Below are positions 15,565 through 20,038 of a stretch of 20,038 bases of DNA, one piece after another. The notes beneath the pieces were generated by a model that saw nothing but the letters and a program-made list of their open reading frames with translations, made no database searches and had not been told where the DNA came from. Every line of letters begins with the position of its first letter. Position 1 is the stretch's first letter. Made by a program: the position numbers and the translations under genes. This stretch comes from an uncultured beta proteobacterium (GTDB lineage: Bacteria; Pseudomonadota; Gammaproteobacteria; Burkholderiales; SG8-39), in the NCBI GenBank assembly GCA_902826155.1, contig CADEDU010000003.1, positions 170,474 to 190,511 on the forward strand, read 5' to 3'.

Positions 15565-16065
15565 CTACGCAGCGACCTTCTTCGGCTGCGACGCGATGCC
15601 GGTGCGATCGGCCTTGAGGTTCTCGTTGCCGACCTTCGGGCCTGCCGTGGCGGTCGTGCCGTCTTTGGAAGCACCGCCCCAGCCGTTGTGGCTCAGATCG
15701 AACACGATGCCGTTCGGGTCGCGGAACTTCACTTCGTAGAAGTTGTTGCCGTCGTTCTCGTGCGGCACCTCGCCCATCCAGTATTCGCCGCCGGCGTTCT
15801 TGGCGTTCTTCTGCGCCTGCTCGATATCGTCGACCCAGAAACCCAAGTGATGGATGCCGACCCAGTCCTTGCCGACCTTGCCCGCCATCTCGTCGTTCTT
15901 GTAGTTCAGGATCGCGAGGTTGATGACGCCGTCGGACAGATACACGCCACGCGCGAGCGCCGAGTCGGTCTCGCCGACCTTCTTCATGCCGAACGCTTCC
16001 ATGTAGAACTCCGCGGTCGCCCACGGATCGGGAACGGACAGTGCGATGTGACGAAGCTTGGCCAT
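15565..16065 (-). CDS. VOC-family (glyoxalase/dioxygenase-like) protein
   Basis: A 166-residue vicinal-oxygen-chelate protein. The start MAKLRHIALSVPDP at 16065 is preceded by AGGAGG, so the longer ORF from 16125 is rejected. Two beta-alpha-beta-beta-beta modules are visible: one from H6 to about 55 (FYMEAFGMKKVGETD, GVINLAIL), the other from about 70 (GIHHLGFWVDDIEQA) to 125 (FYEVKFRDPNGIVFDLSHNGW). Candidate metal ligands are H6, H73 and D123, the last replacing the usual Glu. The C-terminal 40 residues (GGASKDG...QPKKVAA) are polar and Lys-rich, beyond the fold. The family includes lactoylglutathione lyase and extradiol dioxygenases, but the reaction is undetermined. Transcribed alone toward the shared terminator. 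Confidence 0.9.
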   Translation of the reverse strand: MAKLRHIALSVPDPWATAEFYMEAFGMKKVGETDSALARGVYLSDGVINLAILNYKNDEMAGKVGKDWVGIHHLGFWVDDIEQAQKNAKNAGGEYWMGEVPHENDGNNFYEVKFRDPNGIVFDLSHNGWGGASKDGTTATAGPKVGNENLKADRTGIASQPKKVAA

Positions 16066-16325
16066 GTTGCCTCCTGGTGGTCCGGGTTGGGTGGCACGCT
16101 GCGCTGCGGCGCACACACGATGCATGCTCGCGGCGAGCGCATGCGGCGATCATACGCCGCCGCCGGGGCCCAGGCGAGGGGCCTACCTGTCCCATGCGAG
16201 GGGTTGGCCGCGGCCTTGACGCGATGTTTTGCACGAGCCGGCGAGGGTTCCGGTTATTCTCGGCCCGCTCGGCCAGGCACTGCCGGTCTCGAGCACCGCG
16301 AGCCCCTTCCGATTCGCCCATCGCC

Positions 16326-17633
16326 ATGAGCAACGGTTCGACGAACCGATCCCACCACGCCGATTCCGCGACGGGAACGTCCAACGCGACGCCCTGGAGC
16401 GACAGCAACCAGCCGCCTGTCGACCTACCGTTGACCCAGCACGCGATCGATTCGCTGCCGCGCGAGAGCTGGGACGTGATCATCGTCGGCGCCGGCCCGG
16501 CTGGGGCCACGGCGGCCACCTGCCTGGCCGAACGGGGCCACCGTGTACTCCTGCTCGATCGACGCGCGTTTCCGCGCGAGAAGGTCTGCGGCGACGGGCT
16601 GATCGCCGATTCGCAGCGCGTACTGGAACGGCTGGGATTGATCGATACGGTGCGGCGCATCGGCCACACCACCCGTACGCTGTCGGCGTTCAGCCCCTCG
16701 GGCATCCGGGTCGACGTCGGCGGCGAGTTCATCACGCTCAAGCGCGAAGCGCTCGACGCGCTGCTGGTGCGTCGCGCAGTCCAGGCCGGCGCGACCTTCG
16801 CGCGCGCCGACATCAGCGACATCCACACCGGCGAACACGATCGCGTCAGAGTGATCGCAGCCGGCGTCGATCAGCCGTTCCGCGCCACGCTCGGGTTGCT
16901 CGCCACCGGCGCCGATCTGGGCCTGTCGTCGCGACTGGCGCGCATCGAACGCACCGCGCCCACCGGCATCGCGTTGCGTTGCTACGTCACCTCGCCGGCG
17001 AAGATCGATGCGCTGGTCCTCGCCTACGACCGGGCGTTCCTGCCGGGCTATGCCTGGATCTTTCCGCTGGGCAACGACGAATACAACGTCGGCTGCGGCA
17101 CGTTCTTTCGCAACGCGGCGCACATCGAAGTCAATTTGCGCGAGATGTTCCAGCAGTTCGTGCAGCGGTTCGAACTCGCGCGCACGCTGATGCATTCGGC
17201 CAGCAACGTCACGCCGCTCAAGGGCGCACCGCTGCGGGCCGGTTTGCAGGGCGCACACCCGTGCCTGGCGCCGCGCTGGCTCGCGATCGGCGAGACCATC
17301 GGCACGACCTTCCCGTTCACCGGCGAGGGCATCGGCAAAGCGATGGAAACCGCCGAGATCGCCGCCGAATTCGTGCACGACGCGCTGCAAGGAGGCGATC
17401 TGGCCGCGCTGCGCGGCTTCCCGGCGCGCATCGAATCGGAGCTGTCAGACAAGTACATCGGCTATCGCATGGCCGAACGCTGGCTCGCCCACGCCTGGCT
17501 CACCAACTTTCTGGCGCATCGAGCGCAACAGAGCGCGCGGATCCGCCGCGCCGTGGAAGGCTTGCTGAACGAGCGGATTGATCCGCGTCGGGTGTTCTCG
17601 ATCGGCGGTCTGCTACGCTCGTTCCGCAACTGA
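16326..17633 (+). CDS. FAD-dependent oxidoreductase, geranylgeranyl-reductase family
   Basis: A flavoprotein of about 435 residues. The FAD Rossmann motif VIIVGAGPAGATAATCLAERGHRVLLLDR begins at residue 51, with G55, G57 and G60. Next comes AFPREKVCGDGLIADS, the family pattern (RxxFPRxKxCGD) that also occurs in halogenase and GGR-type enzymes. Further marks are a central GYAWIFPLGNDEYNVGCG and the second FAD motif WLAIGETIGTTFPFTGEGIGKAMETAEIAA. The N-terminal 50 residues before the FAD motif are polar and Ser/Asn/Thr-rich, which is unusual. The ATG at 16326 has no evident ribosome site, so the start is uncertain. Likely substrates are isoprenoid or lipid double bonds. A 115-bp region with a large inverted repeat follows. 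Confidence 0.87.
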   Translation: MSNGSTNRSHHADSATGTSNATPWSDSNQPPVDLPLTQHAIDSLPRESWDVIIVGAGPAGATAATCLAERGHRVLLLDRRAFPREKVCGDGLIADSQRVLERLGLIDTVRRIGHTTRTLSAFSPSGIRVDVGGEFITLKREALDALLVRRAVQAGATFARADISDIHTGEHDRVRVIAAGVDQPFRATLGLLATGADLGLSSRLARIERTAPTGIALRCYVTSPAKIDALVLAYDRAFLPGYAWIFPLGNDEYNVGCGTFFRNAAHIEVNLREMFQQFVQRFELARTLMHSASNVTPLKGAPLRAGLQGAHPCLAPRWLAIGETIGTTFPFTGEGIGKAMETAEIAAEFVHDALQGGDLAALRGFPARIESELSDKYIGYRMAERWLAHAWLTNFLAHRAQQSARIRRAVEGLLNERIDPRRVFSIGGLLRSFRN

Positions 17634-17653
17634 TCCCACCCTGTTACACACCC

Positions 17654-17727
17654 GTCGCCAATTTGGACGACAAATCTCTGGAACCTGAGTCGAGGATGCT
17701 CCGCGATTTGTCGCCCAAATTGGCGAC
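17654..17727. repeat. 23-bp inverted repeat with 28-bp spacer upstream of the BON gene
   Basis: The left arm 17654-17676 and right arm 17705-17727 are complementary at 22 of 23 positions (GTCGCCAATTTG...ACAAATC type). The right arm also contains GTCGCC-CAAATT-GGCGAC, a perfect 6-bp hairpin of its own, so two alternative folds are possible. It lies between the FAD oxidoreductase stop and the ribosome site of the BON gene. There is no T-tract. Confidence 0.9.
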
Positions 17728-17735
17728 TCCTGAGT

Positions 17736-17743
17736 AAAGGAGG
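17736..17743 (+). promoter_or_regulatory. strong ribosome binding site of the BON gene
   Basis: AAAGGAGG five bases before the ATG at 17749, nearly the full anti-16S sequence. It stands nine bases after the right arm of the large inverted repeat, so folding of that repeat could affect access to it. Confidence 0.7.
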
Positions 17744-17748
17744 CAACG

Positions 17749-18111
17749 ATGATTGCCAAGCGGAAGATCGCGCACGTAGCCGCAGTTGTGATGGCGTCCG
17801 TGCTCACGGCTGGTACCCCGACGCGCTCGGCGGCGCAGGCCTTCACCGACCAGATCGGTCAGCAGATGCAGGACGCGGTGCTGATCACCAAGGTGTCGAT
17901 GCGCGTGCAATATCATCGCGATCTTCTGCTCGAGAAGGTCGAGATCGCCGCGCACGGTGGCGTCGTGACGCTCTCGGGCAAGATCTCCAATCAGCCGGCG
18001 ATCGACACGGCCGTCAAGCTCGCCTCGCAGGTGGGCGGCGTCAAGCAGGTGGTCAATCAGATGACGATCGGCCGGCGCGAGCCCGACCATGCGGTGATCA
18101 CCTCGCCCTGA
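17749..18111 (+). CDS. exported BON-domain protein
   Basis: A 120-residue protein with a signal peptide, MIAKRKIAHVAAVVMASVLTAG..., probably cleaved near AQA (residue 31). A single BON domain follows (about 45-110) with VSMRVQYHRDLLLEKVEIAAHGGVVTLSGKISNQPAID and VGGVKQVVNQMTIG. BON domains bind phospholipid or stabilise membrane proteins, as in OsmY, and the mature protein would act in the periplasm. Strong ribosome site. First gene of a tight operon: the next ATG begins four bases after the stop. The large inverted repeat just upstream may regulate it. Confidence 0.88.
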   Translation: MIAKRKIAHVAAVVMASVLTAGTPTRSAAQAFTDQIGQQMQDAVLITKVSMRVQYHRDLLLEKVEIAAHGGVVTLSGKISNQPAIDTAVKLASQVGGVKQVVNQMTIGRREPDHAVITSP

Positions 18112-18115
18112 GCCA

Positions 18116-19174
18116 ATGAGCGATCTGGGCGTCGCCATCGGCGCGCTGCGGCTGAAAAACCCGGTCATCTGCGCCTCCGGGGAACACACGCTCAGCGAAT
18201 CGGGTATCCGTGCGGCCATGCGCGCCGGCGCATCGGTAGTGGTGGCCAAGTCGATCAACGAGAGCGCCGCCGCGCGCAAACAGCTCGCCCATACCGACTA
18301 CGCGCTGTTCTCGACCGACTGGCAGCGTCAGGCGCGCGCGAACCCGACCGTCGCTGCGCACAGCCTGCTCTGCCGCTCCGGATTGCAGCCGCGCGCAAGC
18401 GCCGAGTGGATCGGCGCCGTCGCGCAACTCGACCGCGAAGCGCGTGCGCTCGATGCCTACGTGGCCGGCAGCATCATCCTCGCGCAACTCGAACCGGCGC
18501 TTGCGCTCGCGCGCGACTACGAACGCGCCGGTATTCGTGTGCTGGAGTTCAACATCGGCACGCCCTACGCCGACGAAGCCACGCACGGCGGGGTCAGCAC
18601 CGAGCGATCGGCCGCGCGCGTGCGCGAACTGGTTGCGGCCATGTGCGAGGCAGTGTCGATTCCGGTGTGGGTGAAGCTCACCGGGCAGAGCGAGAACGTC
18701 GCTGCACTGGCGGCAGCGGCGCGTGACGGCGGCGCAGCGAGCGTGATCATGATCGGGCGATCGCTCGGCATGCTGCCCGACCTGGAGTCGATGCGCCCGG
18801 CGCTGGGGACCAATCTCGGCTATGGCGGTGCCTGGGCATTGCCGATCACCTGCTATTGGCTGGCGCGCTCGCGCAAGCAGCTCGGGCGCGTCTATCCGCT
18901 CATCGCCACCAACGGCGCACGCAACGGTCACGACGTCGCGCGCATGATGCTGGCCGGCGCGAGCGCGGTGGAGCTGTCGAGCGCGATCATGGCCGGTGGC
19001 TACGACGTGCTCGCCGATGCGATCGACACCCTCGATCGCTATCTCGATACGCACGGCAGATCGGCGGCGTCGATCGTCGGCGTGGCAGCCGACCGGCTGG
19101 AATCGTTCGAGCAGCAACCGTATCGTCCCGATCAGTGGCAGACCTTCGTGCCGCCGCAAGCCCTGGAGTCCTGA
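18116..19174 (+). CDS. dihydroorotate-dehydrogenase-like FMN-dependent TIM-barrel protein
   Basis: A 352-residue protein with the dihydroorotate dehydrogenase/dihydropyrimidine dehydrogenase barrel pattern. N-terminal LKNPVICASGEHT and VVVAKSINE (K45) are FMN-binding. FNIGTP at 145-150 sits where N-x-S-C-P is usual. Other marks are PVWVKLTGQSENV (K187), GTNLGYGGAWALPI (231-244) and IATNGARNGHDVARMMLAGASAVELSSAIMAGG (263-295), the phosphate-binding end. The base residue (Cys or Ser in true DHODs) is not evident, so another 2-ene or 5,6-dihydro substrate is possible. True PyrD is usually recognised elsewhere, so I do not give the symbol. There is no clear ribosome site and translation is probably coupled to BON. 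Sirtuin follows after two bases. Confidence 0.83.
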   Translation: MSDLGVAIGALRLKNPVICASGEHTLSESGIRAAMRAGASVVVAKSINESAAARKQLAHTDYALFSTDWQRQARANPTVAAHSLLCRSGLQPRASAEWIGAVAQLDREARALDAYVAGSIILAQLEPALALARDYERAGIRVLEFNIGTPYADEATHGGVSTERSAARVRELVAAMCEAVSIPVWVKLTGQSENVAALAAAARDGGAASVIMIGRSLGMLPDLESMRPALGTNLGYGGAWALPITCYWLARSRKQLGRVYPLIATNGARNGHDVARMMLAGASAVELSSAIMAGGYDVLADAIDTLDRYLDTHGRSAASIVGVAADRLESFEQQPYRPDQWQTFVPPQALES

Positions 19175-19176
19175 CG

Positions 19177-19938
19177 ATGAGTCTGCAGCAAGACATCAAC
19201 CGCGTGCGCCAGTGGATCGACGAGGCGAGCCGCGTCGTGGCACTGACCGGCGCCGGCATCTCGACCGATTCGGGCATCCCCGACTTTCGTGGTCCGCAAG
19301 GCGTGTGGACGCGCAATCCGCAGGCCGAGAAGCAATCGACGCTGCAGAACTACCTCGCTGATTCCGAGGTACGCAAGGCGGCGTGGCAAAGCCGCATGGC
19401 GCACCCGGCGTGGGAAGCACGGCCCAACTCGGGCCATCTCGCGCTGGCGGAACTGGAAAAGCGCGGCAAGCTGCATGCATTGATCACGCAGAACATCGAC
19501 GGGTTGCACCAGAAGGCGGGCAATTCGTCCGAACGCGTGGTCGAAGTGCATGGCACCGTGCTGCGCGTGATCTGCTGGGGCTGCAAGCAGAAGCAACCGA
19601 TGCAGGACGTGATCGCGCGCGTGCGCTCGGGTGAAGTCGATCCGCCCTGCCTGGAGTGCGGCGGCATCCTCAAGAGCGACACGATCTCGTTCGGTCAGAA
19701 CTTGGTGCCCGAAGTGATCGATCGCGCCATGCGCGTGGCGCGCGAGGGCGACGTTTTCCTGGCGATCGGCAGCACGCTGCAGGTGTATCCGATCGCCGGC
19801 GCGGTACCGCTTGCCAGGCAGGCCAGCGCGCGTGTGGTGATCATCAACGCCGCGCCGACGCCGTTCGACGAGATCGCCGACGCGGTGATGCCGGCCTCGA
19901 TCAGCGAGGTGCTGCCGCAGATCTGCGGGCGGGCTTAG
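19177..19938 (+). CDS. Sir2-family NAD-dependent protein deacylase
   Basis: A 253-residue sirtuin, cytosolic, which removes acyl groups from lysines with NAD+. All core motifs are present: GAGISTDSGIPDFRG (25-39) for NAD, TQNIDGLH (104-111), the catalytic H125 in VEVHGT, four zinc cysteines C133/C136 (CWGC) and C158/C161 (CLECGG), and SFGQNL (171-176) plus IGSTLQVYPIAG. The Ala/Tyr/Arg pattern of desuccinylases is not seen, so deacetylation is the default. GGAG lies about nine bases before the ATG, inside the end of the preceding gene, so the two are coupled. Possible role: adjusting the FMN enzyme or metabolic enzymes by deacylation. This is inferred from neighbourhood only. Confidence 0.93.
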   Translation: MSLQQDINRVRQWIDEASRVVALTGAGISTDSGIPDFRGPQGVWTRNPQAEKQSTLQNYLADSEVRKAAWQSRMAHPAWEARPNSGHLALAELEKRGKLHALITQNIDGLHQKAGNSSERVVEVHGTVLRVICWGCKQKQPMQDVIARVRSGEVDPPCLECGGILKSDTISFGQNLVPEVIDRAMRVAREGDVFLAIGSTLQVYPIAGAVPLARQASARVVIINAAPTPFDEIADAVMPASISEVLPQICGRA

Positions 19939-19958
19939 TCGCAGCCGATCACGCAGTC

Positions 19959-20038
19959 GGGCCGATCGCTGCGGCTCGGAGTAGCGCCGACCGGTGCGGC
20001 TCAGGGTGGCGCCGACCGGTGCGGCTCAGGGTGGCGCC
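19959..20038. repeat. 25-bp tandem repeat array running off the right edge
   Basis: Identical 25-bp units at 19984-20008 and 20009-20033, with a third beginning at 20034. A diverged unit occupies 19959-19983. The units contain GCGCCGACCGG and TGCGGCTCAGGG. The array starts soon after the sirtuin stop and continues past the window. Confidence 0.85.

Noticed and set aside
16216..16260. Sigma-70 promoter for the FAD oxidoreductase (TTGACG, TTTGCA and TATTCT hexamers)
   Set aside because: Spacings are 33 and about 20 bases, outside the usual 16-18, so support is too weak.
17654..17727. Integron attC site or IS end pair
   Set aside because: No GTTRRRY/RYYYAAC core sites, no target duplication and no integrase or transposase nearby.

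Overview
The window is GC-rich DNA, roughly 60-65% by eye, from a bacterium. Three periplasmic receptors of the Bug (TctC-like, tripartite tricarboxylate transporter) family lie in 20 kb. Such expansion is typical of Betaproteobacteria of the order Burkholderiales (Bordetella, Cupriavidus and relatives), so I infer such an organism, probably an environmental heterotroph. The placement rests on gene content only. I see no rRNA, tRNA, CRISPR array, transposase or phage gene. No gap between genes exceeds about 260 bases.

Left part (1-8.2 kb). A Bug receptor runs off the left edge on the minus strand. Divergent from it is a Phd/VapC-type toxin-antitoxin pair, followed by an extended SDR (epimerase-like) gene. 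A minus-strand operon follows: tandem DUF1330 protein (5968-5336), Bug receptor with a shortened ligand loop (5303-4341), cupin (4316-3792) and alpha/beta-hydrolase lipoprotein (3701-2682). Divergent from this operon are a SnoaL/NTF2-like protein and a four-helix membrane protein. These converge on an XRE regulator with an MmyB-like sensor domain, whose upstream region holds a perfect 15-bp inverted repeat.

Central part (8.2-15.5 kb). A minus-strand operon encodes a Bug receptor, an EamA/DMT permease (GTGA overlap), a HdrC-like ferredoxin, a HdrB-like CCG protein and an unusual protein with three consecutive Rid (YjgF/YER057c/UK114) domains. A second operon diverges from it across only 54 bp: cupin, zinc-type/quinone oxidoreductase (MDR) and fumarylacetoacetate hydrolase (FAH) family enzyme. 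I infer that these two operons form one catabolic unit for an organic-acid or carbonyl-containing substrate. This is the least conventional part of the window and the best candidate for an undescribed pathway. It ends in a series of hairpins that includes a bidirectional terminator.

Right part (15.5-20 kb). A VOC-family protein (minus strand) is followed by a plus-strand FAD-dependent geranylgeranyl-reductase-like oxidoreductase. Then comes a large 23-bp inverted repeat, and a tight operon of BON-domain exported protein, dihydroorotate-dehydrogenase-like FMN enzyme and class Sir2 deacylase. The window ends inside a 25-bp tandem repeat array.
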